A stretch of DNA of 64,000 nt, from the NCBI GenBank assembly GCA_016712465.1, contig JADJQZ010000001.1, positions 4,154,001 through 4,218,000 on the forward strand, read 5' to 3'. Under the pieces are notes generated by a model, which was not told where the DNA came from, did not search any database, and was given only the letters and a program-made list of their open reading frames with translations. A program made the position numbers and the translations under genes. This stretch comes from Candidatus Obscuribacter sp. Its GTDB lineage: Bacteria; Cyanobacteriota; Vampirovibrionia; Obscuribacterales; Obscuribacteraceae. Positions 36,208 to 45,008 of this stretch are shown in pieces (position 1 is the first letter of the stretch; each line of letters opens with the position of its first letter).

Positions 36208-38580
36208 CTAATAGTAACGATTCCAGACTGTCTTAACCACCTTTCCTTTAGACTCGACTGAATATTGAAAGAATTCTATCGATCGCAATAGCCTAATATC
36301 ATTTGCTGCAAACCTCCGGGCCATGGCGATACCACGCTCAGCGCGAGCAGCGTCTTTACTGGCGGTGGCATCCTTTGCAAGCGCAAGGGCCACATAACCA
36401 GGTCCACCGAGTTCACCGAAAGTACTCGATCCCTGGCTCCTACGTACCAGGGACTCATCCACCTTCTCAAGTTGGGTAAAAGTCTCATCAATGAGAGGTG
36501 CAACAACAGACTTGTAGTCTGACTTCTCCCCGATTACGTATATCTTCCAATCTAGTGCCTTTGCTTTTAACTCTGGAGGACTCTTCTGCCCATCAATAAT
36601 CTGATCACAAAGGGCCAATGTTGCCTCATCATTTCCATCCTTCTCGCTCAGGCCACGAGCAGCAACCAGTTTGGCTTGATTGCTAAGAAGCAAATCAGGA
36701 TACTTGAGAGCAGACTCTCTGGAGTGTTTGTACTTATCAAAGTTGTGCCGTGCCATGGTGTCAACTTCGAACTGTGCCAGCTTATCCATAGTTCCAGGAG
36801 GTAAAAGGAAGACCGCAGATAGAACACCGGCTGCTAATCCCACGCAACCAGCAGCAGCAGAGCACCTGAAACCGTGAAACAAGGATTGTTTTAAACCGCG
36901 GTCCGAGAAAGCCGAACCAAACGCCCCATAAGCCACACTGACAATCAAACCAAGAAACACTAATAAGTTAATGTAATTCTGATTGCTAGAAACCTCATCC
37001 CAAAGAGGTATCCCAGCAGATAGTCCGGCCATGATCTGAGTAGCGACTGCTACAGACCGGTATGCACCAACGACAATCGCAAAACAAATCAGCAAATCCA
37101 CAGCACCACTCAAGACTTTCTTAACGCCGCCGTCGAATATAAACACTCCCAATTTGAAACTACGCAGTCGCTTTTCAAGCCCAACATAGCTTGCAAGTGC
37201 ACGGTCGCTTGCAGTCAACCATACTGCAAGACCAGCAAACAGAGCCGTAAGACATATTACGAACAACGAGCTAATATTCAAGACGTGGGGAAAACACAAC
37301 TCCACAATAGATAAAGGCAGAAGTACTGCTGCCAGGACAAGCAGAGATAACTCAAGCCTTCTGTAGTCATTGTTAGCAGTGTTGTAGTTGCAATTGATTA
37401 ACCCAAAGTTCGCCCAAATCAAAGCTACAAATAGGGCAGTAAGAAGCAACCGTTGCGGTAACAGTACAACGGAAATAATGATAAGCACAATGGATATGGT
37501 CGGCGCCAGCTTAACCCAATCGGGGTTATGCTGATGCCGCGTATTGGCAAGTTCCAGATACCGTACCAATAGTCCAACGTTTGCCGGTCTAATAGAAGCA
37601 TCCTTGGCTAAACAACAAGACATAACAGCCCGATATTTGTATGGCAACAGCTTGAGATCAGGAGCTTCGCCTATCTGTTGCACAATTAGCTTTACCGGAT
37701 TCTCCTCTGTGAAAGGCGGCTTACCAGTAAGCATCTCAAAGAATACGCAGCCAAGCGAATACATGTCTGATTGGTGAGTGACTTCCGCACCCAGCAACTG
37801 CTCTGGACTCATGTACCGTGGACTACCACAGATATCACCAACTCTGGTCAGGGCCTGAGTTTTGGTTAGTTCATCATAAATACAATGGGCAATTCCAAAG
37901 TCTACAAGTTGCACCAGGTCGGCACCCGAATCAGTCTTGGAAATCAAGATATTGCTTGGTTTAACATCTCTATGCACAATACCTTTCATGTGCGCGTGCG
38001 ACAGGGCCTCACACACTTGGACACAAATATCGACAGCCCTCTCTTCCGGTAAGGTTCCTTCTCTGGCAAGAATATCCGCCAGACTCTCACCATCTACATA
38101 GCGCATGATGATATAGGGACGTTGCTGCTCATCAAAGCCAGCACAGAAGGTCGCAGCAATATTGGCATGAGTGAGCTCGGAAGCGAGTTGCGCCTCACGC
38201 TCAAATCGTCTGATAGCAGTGTCATCGGCCAGGAAACCGGCTCGCAATACTTTGACGGCAAAGTCTTCATTCAACTCATTGTCGTGAACCTTCCATACTG
38301 TAGCCATTCCACCCGAGCCCAGAATCGAGAGCACTTGGTAGCGCTCTCCCAGTTCAGGAGGACTCTCAGGGTTTCCGCCGGAACTAACTAAGGCTTGGCG
38401 CGCAGCGACTCTCTCACATGCAAGACCTTCATCTGTCAAAACACCCCCCGGCGACTGGACTCCTAGTTTCTCGGACTCACAAACCAGATTGAAAGACCTC
38501 GCAGACGAATCTCCGACATCAAGATCGGCTACTTTAGGCGTCTCTGAGCCGTTGGTACACTTCCTCTCGTTCATCGGCAC
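36208..38580 (-). CDS. Membrane Ser/Thr protein kinase (PknB-like)
   Basis: 790 residues. The kinase domain (about 80-345) is complete: glycine loop LGSGGMATVWK, AVKVLR with the ATP-binding Lys, catalytic HRDVKPSN, DFGIAH (DFG), and GSPRYMSPEQ with the APE-like motif. After it come about six to eight hydrophobic segments (about 360-650, e.g. TISIVLIIISVVLLPQRLLLTALFVALIW), so the kinase is anchored in the inner membrane with the catalytic part inside. A C-terminal ~130-residue domain has helical repeat character. No PASTA domains, so the signal it senses is unknown. It likely phosphorylates cytoplasmic proteins. Confidence 0.9.
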   Translation of the reverse strand: MPMNERKCTNGSETPKVADLDVGDSSARSFNLVCESEKLGVQSPGGVLTDEGLACERVAARQALVSSGGNPESPPELGERYQVLSILGSGGMATVWKVHDNELNEDFAVKVLRAGFLADDTAIRRFEREAQLASELTHANIAATFCAGFDEQQRPYIIMRYVDGESLADILAREGTLPEERAVDICVQVCEALSHAHMKGIVHRDVKPSNILISKTDSGADLVQLVDFGIAHCIYDELTKTQALTRVGDICGSPRYMSPEQLLGAEVTHQSDMYSLGCVFFEMLTGKPPFTEENPVKLIVQQIGEAPDLKLLPYKYRAVMSCCLAKDASIRPANVGLLVRYLELANTRHQHNPDWVKLAPTISIVLIIISVVLLPQRLLLTALFVALIWANFGLINCNYNTANNDYRRLELSLLVLAAVLLPLSIVELCFPHVLNISSLFVICLTALFAGLAVWLTASDRALASYVGLEKRLRSFKLGVFIFDGGVKKVLSGAVDLLICFAIVVGAYRSVAVATQIMAGLSAGIPLWDEVSSNQNYINLLVFLGLIVSVAYGAFGSAFSDRGLKQSLFHGFRCSAAAGCVGLAAGVLSAVFLLPPGTMDKLAQFEVDTMARHNFDKYKHSRESALKYPDLLLSNQAKLVAARGLSEKDGNDEATLALCDQIIDGQKSPPELKAKALDWKIYVIGEKSDYKSVVAPLIDETFTQLEKVDESLVRRSQGSSTFGELGGPGYVALALAKDATASKDAARAERGIAMARRFAANDIRLLRSIEFFQYSVESKGKVVKTVWNRYY

Positions 38581-38731
38581 ACCAGACAGAGTCTCAGTTC
38601 TACTATACTCCTCATCAATAGAAGGTCAAGGTATATGGCAATCAGAAAACCCTGTCACTATGCCCAGGCAAAGACAAATGCGCCTGCACGGAGTCCCGAC
38701 TATGGAAACCCTGGTTCAGCCCCTGGCGCCT

Positions 38732-39676
38732 CTAACGACTAACCATCCGCCCTCTAGCCGAGACAAGAAACTCGTTTGCCCATTCGTAGTCGGGACGTTC
38801 GGGCAGCTTAGTATGCTCGTAGGCTCGATCAAACTCTTTGTGCAACTCAAGCCGCCAGGCATTGATCTCTAACCAGTCTACCTCACCCTTTCGAATCGCC
38901 AAAAACTTATCACGGTGCTCTACGACCAGCACCGGTACCTGACCTTCCTTCAGAATCGTGATACCGGATATGAGCAAGCGCGTAAGGTGCATCACATGCT
39001 TCCACTTTAACTCACCGGTGGTGCGCAAATCTTGCTCAAGCTTTTTGAACTGCGAAAGCACATAACCGTTGTAAGTCTGGTACACAAGCTTCGACAAAAA
39101 ACGGGCACGCTCGTCGAGTAGTTCCTGCGCCAGGGGAGTTGCCAATTCCACCAGCGGCGAATAAAGACACTCTAGAACATTGGGATTGGCTTTCAAAGCC
39201 AGCATCATACACTTCTGTAATTCCCAGTAGCACTCCTGGGCGGGCACATCTTCTATTTGCTCGGGCACGCCGTATAGCGACCAGTGCAAATCGGCGGGCG
39301 GAAGGTAGATGCCGCGCCTATCTATATCGGAACCCTCCACATCCAGTCCGTAAGCCCGCGAACCTATGACGCAACGGTAAATCACATATTCATAGAGGTC
39401 TCGATCGCCAAGGACCGACTGAGGGCGGTCAAAGTTCAAACTCTGCACATGCTTGCGAATAGCAATTTCCTGACGGTGAAAACTAGCTTGTTCGCCGTCG
39501 GGGAAAAGCACTAAATAGGCATGCGAGGCATCGGTCGGCGCTTTGACAATTTTGCCGACACTGCCGGCCCGCCGCACCGGCTCTCCATCCCGCCGCCGCA
39601 CTTCCACAAGGGTAACCACCTGGGTGCCCGATGGAATAATAAGGTTGGGATTGATGGGTCCAGATTTGTCGCTCAC
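38732..39676 (-). CDS. Predicted nucleotidyltransferase (RlaP/COG3541-like)
   Basis: The frame is open to 39799. I favour the GTG at 39676 because GAAGG lies about 10 bases upstream and the extra N-terminus lacks coding character. About 314 residues. The polymerase-beta fold appears as RCVIGSRAYGLDVEGSDIDRRGIYLPP, with the GS...D-x-D catalytic pattern. The C-terminal helical part (ECLYSPLVELATPLAQELL onward) matches the RlaP/COG3541 group. An N-terminal beta domain (about 1-75) precedes it. Substrate unknown; relatives are linked to RNA processing or repair by gene context. Confidence 0.82.
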   Translation of the reverse strand: MSDKSGPINPNLIIPSGTQVVTLVEVRRRDGEPVRRAGSVGKIVKAPTDASHAYLVLFPDGEQASFHRQEIAIRKHVQSLNFDRPQSVLGDRDLYEYVIYRCVIGSRAYGLDVEGSDIDRRGIYLPPADLHWSLYGVPEQIEDVPAQECYWELQKCMMLALKANPNVLECLYSPLVELATPLAQELLDERARFLSKLVYQTYNGYVLSQFKKLEQDLRTTGELKWKHVMHLTRLLISGITILKEGQVPVLVVEHRDKFLAIRKGEVDWLEINAWRLELHKEFDRAYEHTKLPERPDYEWANEFLVSARGRMVSR

Positions 39677-39799
39677 AAGTCTGCCTTCGGTTGGATGCGA
39701 GATATTGCCATATAGCCGGGGGCTTTGTGGATACAGAAAGACTTTCCAACACGCAGCGGGAGGGATATTCACAACTGTAGCCAAGCACGAGAATAGCAT

Positions 39800-40257
39800 A
39801 ATTGCATGTTGCCCCTACCAAGACTGAGAATCAAGAAGGAACAACTGCAATTCGGATATTTCGAAAGGCAAGGTTTGGTGAAAAAGATACGACTGGGATT
39901 TACCCTGAAAGCATGTCAGTAAAAATAATGAATGTGCCTCAGGGATACCCCTGAAATCGGCAACGAACGCCCCGCCGAGAGGCGCCGCGAAGCGCAGCCA
40001 GAGCCACTCTAGCACCTTTTTCCGAAGGCACAATCCCAAGAACCCAGCACCGCAATCGTTTCACTTGTCACAGTATCTGTCGCGAGAATGGAAGCACTCG
40101 CGTCGAACTTCCCGGACAAAACTCCGGTCCCTAGAAAACTAGGCGACTGACAGATTTGGGCCGTCACATTCCGGCAGCCAAACTGATGCCAATCAATCAG
40201 TAAGGGCTCGACGCCGGCCTGAATAAGGCTGCCTTCCTCAATTAAAGGAGGAAATTT
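39800..40257. other. Intergenic region upstream of the kinase/PLP pair
   Basis: About 450 bases between divergent genes. A 74-codon minus-strand frame (39815-40039) has no coding character. The right half contains the structured leader at 40171-40217 and ends in a very strong ribosome-binding site, AAAGGAGGAAA, just before the ATG at 40258. Confidence 0.5.
40171..40217 (+). promoter_or_regulatory. Structured leader RNA candidate upstream of the GHMP kinase
   Basis: Three stacked helices can form: CCGGC (40171-40175) with GCCGG (40213-40217), AGCC (40176-40179) with GGCT (40205-40208), and ACTGAT (40182-40187) with ATCAGT (40196-40201) closing an 8-base loop. A further GGC/GCC pairing could involve the RBS-proximal GGCTGCC. 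It does not match a riboswitch I know. It lies 28 bases before the Shine-Dalgarno sequence, which fits control of translation. Confidence 0.4.
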
Positions 40258-41202
40258 ATGGCACTAGACCAATTCCCTGGAGACTTCGATAGTAAAGAGG
40301 TCACTCCAGGCGCTCAAGGATTCAAAGGAATCTCCTTTTCTCATCACGGAGAACTCATGCAGGGGCTGTTTCGAAGAGCAGATAGAACACCTGTAAGAGC
40401 TCTCATCACGCTTCCGTCGCCTCAGCACAAAACTGAGGCGACCTTCTATCCGGACCGCAGCGCTGTCATCCGGGCTCCGCAAGGTCGGACCAAGGCGGCC
40501 CGGGCGGCGGAAATAACCCTGCGCACTCTGCGCCGGGCCGACACCGGCGGAAGGCTTGAAATCGAAAGCAATATTGAGATTGGTGCGGGCTTAGGCTCCT
40601 CGGCAAGTGATGTTACAGCAACAATACTGGCCGTAGCCAAAAGCGCCAATATCAAACTCAAGAACAGCGAAATCGCCAAAATAGCTCTAGCAGCGGAAAG
40701 TGCTTACGACCCTGTGGTCTACGGTAATCGTCCGCTACTCTGGGCGCAAAGAGAGGCAGAAATCGTGGAAGACTTCGGAGACCAATTGCCGGCTCTAGCG
40801 GTGCTTGGTTTCAGCCTGGGCAGCGGAGTCGATACCCTCGCCTTCAAGATGCCCGACTACACGCCTCATGAGCAGGAGGTCTTTGAACTTTTGCGCAGCA
40901 CCTTTCGCCGCGCTATCAAGACCGGCAACCTGGACCTCATAGGGCGGGTTGCCACCAGAAGCGCCGAGATAAATCAGAGGTATCTTGAGAAACCTCACTT
41001 TGAGGAACTCAAGGACATCGTTTCGACTTGCGGCGCCCTTGGTCTGCAAGTTTCTCATACAGGATCAATCGTAGGAATGCTCTTCGATCCTTACGAAAGA
41101 TTCTTCCTTCCGAAGATCCAGGAAGCTAAAAGACTGCTTCTAACAGTCAACGTAGGTTCCACCTGGCTCTTCCAAACCGACATGACAAACGAGGTCAAAT
41201 AA
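40258..41202 (+). CDS. GHMP-family small-molecule kinase (PduX-like)
   Basis: ATP-dependent kinase of the GHMP superfamily. 314 residues. Motif 1 is near HGELMQG (30-36), motif 2 is the ATP-binding GAGLGSSASDV (109-119), and motif 3 is the C-terminal LGLQVSHTGSIVGMLF. The sequence is closest in pattern to PduX, the L-threonine kinase of cobalamin synthesis, but no cobalamin gene is nearby. It overlaps the next gene by 1 base (TAATG), so the two are coupled. The likely substrate is Ser, Thr or a related amino acid whose phosphate the partner enzyme then displaces; this is inference. Confidence 0.85.
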   Translation: MALDQFPGDFDSKEVTPGAQGFKGISFSHHGELMQGLFRRADRTPVRALITLPSPQHKTEATFYPDRSAVIRAPQGRTKAARAAEITLRTLRRADTGGRLEIESNIEIGAGLGSSASDVTATILAVAKSANIKLKNSEIAKIALAAESAYDPVVYGNRPLLWAQREAEIVEDFGDQLPALAVLGFSLGSGVDTLAFKMPDYTPHEQEVFELLRSTFRRAIKTGNLDLIGRVATRSAEINQRYLEKPHFEELKDIVSTCGALGLQVSHTGSIVGMLFDPYERFFLPKIQEAKRLLLTVNVGSTWLFQTDMTNEVK

Positions 41203-42272
41203 TGAAAACTTCACCCATGCCCCCATCATTTATCGTTGATGCCAGTGAAGCCCCCCGTTTTATCCAAATCACACCCAATCTATGTGTCGCCAGCTTCCAA
41301 TTCATGAAGAACCTGACAGCCAATTACATGGTAGAAGCCGGAATCAAAAGAGGACAGATCACGCTGGGGAAGACCATGATCATTGAAACCACTTCCGGAA
41401 CTTTCGGCTTTGCCCTGGCTCTAACCTGCCTAAAATGGAATCTGCCGCTCACTCTAGTTGTTCAACCGGATCTAGAAGATGGTCTCAAGAAAAGGTTGAA
41501 GTTATTGGGAGCGAAACTAGAAGTGGCGCTGCCCGCCGATCCGCAAGAAGATCTGCAGATAAGCAGAATGCGAAGATTGAAGGAATTGCAAAGTCAGTTT
41601 CCCGACCACTACTGGCCCTCCCAGTATGGAAATGAGGATGCGCAACATGCCTATACAAGGCTAGCCGCCTATATCATGGACCAGGTAGGTGAAATCGACA
41701 CCCTTGTGGGAGCCGTCGGCACCGGAGGTTCCATGTGCGGCACCAGCAAAGCCTTGCGCCTGGTACTGCCCAGGCTGAAATGCGTGGGAGTAGATGCCAC
41801 TTACAGCATCGGCTTTGGACAGGAAGCCGGACCATCCCTACTGGGTGGACTGGGGACCGCTATCCCCATGCCCAACCTGGACCACACCCAGTTCAATGAG
41901 GTGCACTGGATTCCTGATGCAGTGGGCTTCAGAGGCTGCCGAGAGCTTGCCACTACTCACGGTATCTTCGCCGGTGGTAGCAGCGGCTGCGCCTATGTGG
42001 TGGCTAAATGGGAAGCCGAGAGAAACCCACACCGAAAGACCCTAGTGATACTGCCGGATGAGGACCGCCGCTACGAACACACGATCTACAATGACGACTG
42101 GCTCAAAGCCAATCAGGTCTGGCTCGACATCCTTCCAGCCCAACCTGAACTAGTCTCCCATCCCTCCCGTTGCAATTATGACCGTTGGTCTATGTACAAG
42201 TGGGATCGCCGCACATACTTCGAAGTTACCGGCAAAGCCTGGGTCCTAAATGACCAGGAGCAGACCGGCTAA
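41202..42272 (+). CDS. PLP-dependent enzyme of the cysteine-synthase (beta-family) fold
   Basis: 356 residues, fold-type II PLP enzyme. The PLP Lys is probably K36 (SFQFMKNLTANY). ETTSGTFGFALA takes the place of the substrate-binding PTSGNTGIALA loop, VGTGGSMCGTSK is the phosphate-binding glycine loop, and GGSSGCAYV is near the C-terminus. The changes in the substrate loop (TTSGTFG) argue against plain O-acetylserine sulfhydrylase. The gene starts inside the stop of the kinase gene. Together they may convert an O-phospho amino acid to cysteine, a 2,3-diamino acid or another derivative. Confidence 0.85.
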   Translation: MKTSPMPPSFIVDASEAPRFIQITPNLCVASFQFMKNLTANYMVEAGIKRGQITLGKTMIIETTSGTFGFALALTCLKWNLPLTLVVQPDLEDGLKKRLKLLGAKLEVALPADPQEDLQISRMRRLKELQSQFPDHYWPSQYGNEDAQHAYTRLAAYIMDQVGEIDTLVGAVGTGGSMCGTSKALRLVLPRLKCVGVDATYSIGFGQEAGPSLLGGLGTAIPMPNLDHTQFNEVHWIPDAVGFRGCRELATTHGIFAGGSSGCAYVVAKWEAERNPHRKTLVILPDEDRRYEHTIYNDDWLKANQVWLDILPAQPELVSHPSRCNYDRWSMYKWDRRTYFEVTGKAWVLNDQEQTG

Positions 42273-42297
42273 CTCAGTTTCTCCAAAGTTTTATCTG

Positions 42298-42323
42298 GAG
42301 GGACCCGAACTATCGGGTCCCTC
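42298..42323. terminator. Bidirectional terminator between the PLP enzyme and the RNA polymerase genes
   Basis: An 11-bp perfect stem (42298-42308 with 42313-42323) with loop ACTA lies between two convergent genes. The tract after the stem is CTTCC rather than a T-run on the plus strand, and the minus strand has AGATAAAACTTTGG after it, so termination efficiency may be moderate. Confidence 0.7.
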
Positions 42324-42340
42324 TTCCAGAATACGGACAA

Positions 42341-44770
42341 CTAGGAAAAGAAATAGGTTGAACTCAAGACCTGCTTCATTTCCAGTTGTCCGTATTCAGT
42401 AAAAGCAGGCAGGGATAATTTGGTCAATGCTTCAACTTCCTCCCTGAAATTATCTAGAACAGGCTCAGAATACTGTTCTACAAATCGCTCACGAATTATT
42501 TGATTCATGACAGGCACCATATGCGGATGCACGCCGAAGCTATCGTGAATGACCGCAATATGGTTAGATCCCGCCTCAGCAAGAGAATTTACCACTGCTA
42601 CCAGGTGCGCGGCATCAAGCGAGTGCACAAAATTAGGCACAATGGCTGCAGCATTCTTAGCATGATTAATTGTGCTGCTTTCCGTTACCGGTCGAAAGTA
42701 ATTAAAAGAAAAGCGTCGCGATCTTGTTCTCAAGATCTTAGGCAGCCGGTAATTTTGAATGACGGGAAAGCCGGAGGGAGCGGTCCAAATGATCGGATGA
42801 CCGGAAGAAGATATCTCTTTAGCTGTCCTGGTCAGCCATTCTTTCACTTTCTCGGGACCGGGCATGGTCTCCTTCAGTGCCCGCTTGAGGCAGGCGACGA
42901 TATACCTGAGATGCTCATACTTGGGGTGCGCGTTTCGTTCATTGGCAACATCTTTGATCTGATCGCGCATGCCTGAATCTGTCACACCATATGGCGTCGT
43001 CATAATAGGCTTTTTCACAAGCTTTCGATCGATTCCTATATCCTTCCAGTAGACAGCCATGGGATCTTCGTCATGTTCAAGCATCTTCTTCATGACCTCA
43101 GCCACTGCCCCGTAGATATCATTGGGATGAGCACCAATCACGTTTACCTGTTCACCGGCTAAGGCATCGCGGCTAAGGGCGCATAAATGTTGTAAACCAT
43201 TGCAGCGTCCGTCTACAAAAACGGGATGGCAAGTTTCCTTCGCACCATTCATAACTGAAGTCCAGGCATAGGCTGCCGCCAAAAAATTCCATTTTTTATC
43301 AGCCTGCAACCAGAATTCCAGCTCACGCTCCGGTTGCTGAACAAATTTATGAATGAGGGAGGCGTTCTCCTCCACCCACTTTCTCCGTCCCTCGAACGTC
43401 AATTTATCCTGCCCAAAAGTATTGGCCAGATGAATAGAAAGCCAGTACTCACTCTCATCATCGACAGGGGCGGCGCTGCCAAATTCAAGAAGGGAACGCG
43501 TGAAGTCATCGGACTGATTGTTAACTAGCTCGGGAACTGCGTAGACCCGACCTCTGAAATCAACCTGAAAGGGAAAATAGAAGCGGTAGGGCAGGAGGTC
43601 TTCCACCGCCTCAATACGTGTCTTAATAGCTGCTAGAAACTCATAACGTGGAGCTCGACCACTTCTGGGGCGAAACAATTGCGATCGCATGGCTCGGTCG
43701 GACCAGACTCGAACGAAGGTGTCATAAAGCCTGCGATTTATTTTCCAGGAAGTCTCTTGCAGACTATTAACCGCTTGCAGATGGCTCTCCAGCCGAGAAG
43801 ACTCAAACCGCGAGGCAACCATCTTGAGAGAATCTGAATCTGTGCTGGTGAAATTCAAACCATTGCTTTTTATCAAATTAGCCCGGGTAGAAACATACCC
43901 GCCGTTATCTATGGATGACCATGGAAGAGGCGTACAGAGCATGGGTTGATTCATGGGAATGGTCAAAGAGCCATCACTATGAGCCGCTTCTATCCGACTA
44001 TTGAGCGCCTGCTCCAGCCATTGCTCGCCTTTGCGGCTGAGCCTGATCACTCTCGTCCGTTTATCCCAGTCATGTTCGTTAAGTTGCACCTGATTATCGA
44101 CAAAGAGCGGTATCGATTCCAGGGCAACTTCTATTAAGCTACATCCTATAGTAAGTTGTCTGGAGAGATCCCACCAGCCTCTATCAGCTAAGGTCTTCAC
44201 TCCCGCCTTGCAGCGAGTGACGGTATTACGAGTGTTTTCCTGGCGCTCTCGGAAGGCCGAAAGCAAAACTGAGAACGGCGAATTGGCTGGAAACACAGGT
44301 AGCGCCACCTGCTCATCTTTGCATTTCTCAATTATCTGAAAGGCTTCGGCGCAACCAGGCTGGCACTCCTCCATACAGCGCCGACCAATCAACATAGCAC
44401 AGTGCCTCATAGTGGCTTCAGTTTGACGGGAACGCACGTCGAGATCCCGCTGACTATTGCAGACGGCATGAAACACACAGAGCAGAGTGATTGCAGCCAG
44501 AACATCATTGGGTATAGCCAGTAGCGCCAGTTTGGAATCCAAGCGGCCGGTGCCCAATTCACTCTTGAATTGACCTATTGCAGCCTGCAACGGCTCATAA
44601 CACTCAAACATGAGCTTGGTTTCAAAGGTATCCGGGCTGGATTTTTTCCTGAGTCTATCCAGACCAAGACGCATAGACATGCATTCTCTCTCAATCTGCT
44701 CAGTTTGAGAAAGAGGAGTTCTCAATGGCAACGAATCGCTTGAAATAGCTGCACCCCCAGAAAGAGACAT
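42341..44770 (-). CDS. T7-like single-subunit DNA-dependent RNA polymerase
   Basis: 809 residues, near the T7 enzyme's 883. All catalytic residues are present: motif A VFVDGRCNG with D520 (T7 D537), motif B KKPIMTTPYG with K586 and Y594 (T7 K631, Y639), and motif C IHDSFG with H742 and D743 (T7 H811, D812). PNFVHSLDAAHL (712-723) also matches. The C-terminus STYFFS resembles the T7 FAFA foot that completes the active site. The N-terminal ~250 residues are diverged, as expected for the promoter-binding part. No phage structural or replication gene is near. The gene is alone and convergent to the kinase/PLP pair. It is intact and probably active. Confidence 0.93.
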   Translation of the reverse strand: MSLSGGAAISSDSLPLRTPLSQTEQIERECMSMRLGLDRLRKKSSPDTFETKLMFECYEPLQAAIGQFKSELGTGRLDSKLALLAIPNDVLAAITLLCVFHAVCNSQRDLDVRSRQTEATMRHCAMLIGRRCMEECQPGCAEAFQIIEKCKDEQVALPVFPANSPFSVLLSAFRERQENTRNTVTRCKAGVKTLADRGWWDLSRQLTIGCSLIEVALESIPLFVDNQVQLNEHDWDKRTRVIRLSRKGEQWLEQALNSRIEAAHSDGSLTIPMNQPMLCTPLPWSSIDNGGYVSTRANLIKSNGLNFTSTDSDSLKMVASRFESSRLESHLQAVNSLQETSWKINRRLYDTFVRVWSDRAMRSQLFRPRSGRAPRYEFLAAIKTRIEAVEDLLPYRFYFPFQVDFRGRVYAVPELVNNQSDDFTRSLLEFGSAAPVDDESEYWLSIHLANTFGQDKLTFEGRRKWVEENASLIHKFVQQPERELEFWLQADKKWNFLAAAYAWTSVMNGAKETCHPVFVDGRCNGLQHLCALSRDALAGEQVNVIGAHPNDIYGAVAEVMKKMLEHDEDPMAVYWKDIGIDRKLVKKPIMTTPYGVTDSGMRDQIKDVANERNAHPKYEHLRYIVACLKRALKETMPGPEKVKEWLTRTAKEISSSGHPIIWTAPSGFPVIQNYRLPKILRTRSRRFSFNYFRPVTESSTINHAKNAAAIVPNFVHSLDAAHLVAVVNSLAEAGSNHIAVIHDSFGVHPHMVPVMNQIIRERFVEQYSEPVLDNFREEVEALTKLSLPAFTEYGQLEMKQVLSSTYFFS

Positions 44771-44894
44771 CCCTGTTTACATTCGTCCGCACGAAACAGA
44801 CACTAATTTAGCAGGAAATTTTGGTCGTCGGCCGACTCTTCGTGATACAGGATGCAGGATCAGTCCGGCATGGTTGGAAGATAAGCCCAGCCTC

Positions 44895-44910
44895 TTCGTA
44901 AATATACGAA
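44895..44910. promoter_or_regulatory. Palindrome between the RNA polymerase and protease genes
   Basis: TTCGTA and TACGAA separated by AATA form a 16-base symmetric site in the 238-bp divergent region between the polymerase start (44770) and the protease start (45009). It could be an operator. No protein is known to bind it and it is short enough to be chance. Confidence 0.3.
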
Positions 44911-45008
44911 CCTATGGGCATTACACGACTTGCCAGTCACACTAACCGGGGCTACCATCTTGACACTCGGTCTGCGAAGCAAGCGGAGCGAAAGGAGCAA
45001 AAGAATTA

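Noticed and set aside
39815..40039. 74-codon minus-strand frame upstream of the kinase gene
   Set aside because: No coding character or RBS, and it overlaps an intergenic region with leader structure.
40258..41202. Calling the kinase PduX (threonine kinase of cobalamin synthesis)
   Set aside because: Motifs fit the GHMP family, but no cobalamin gene is nearby and the tight pairing with a PLP enzyme suggests another role.
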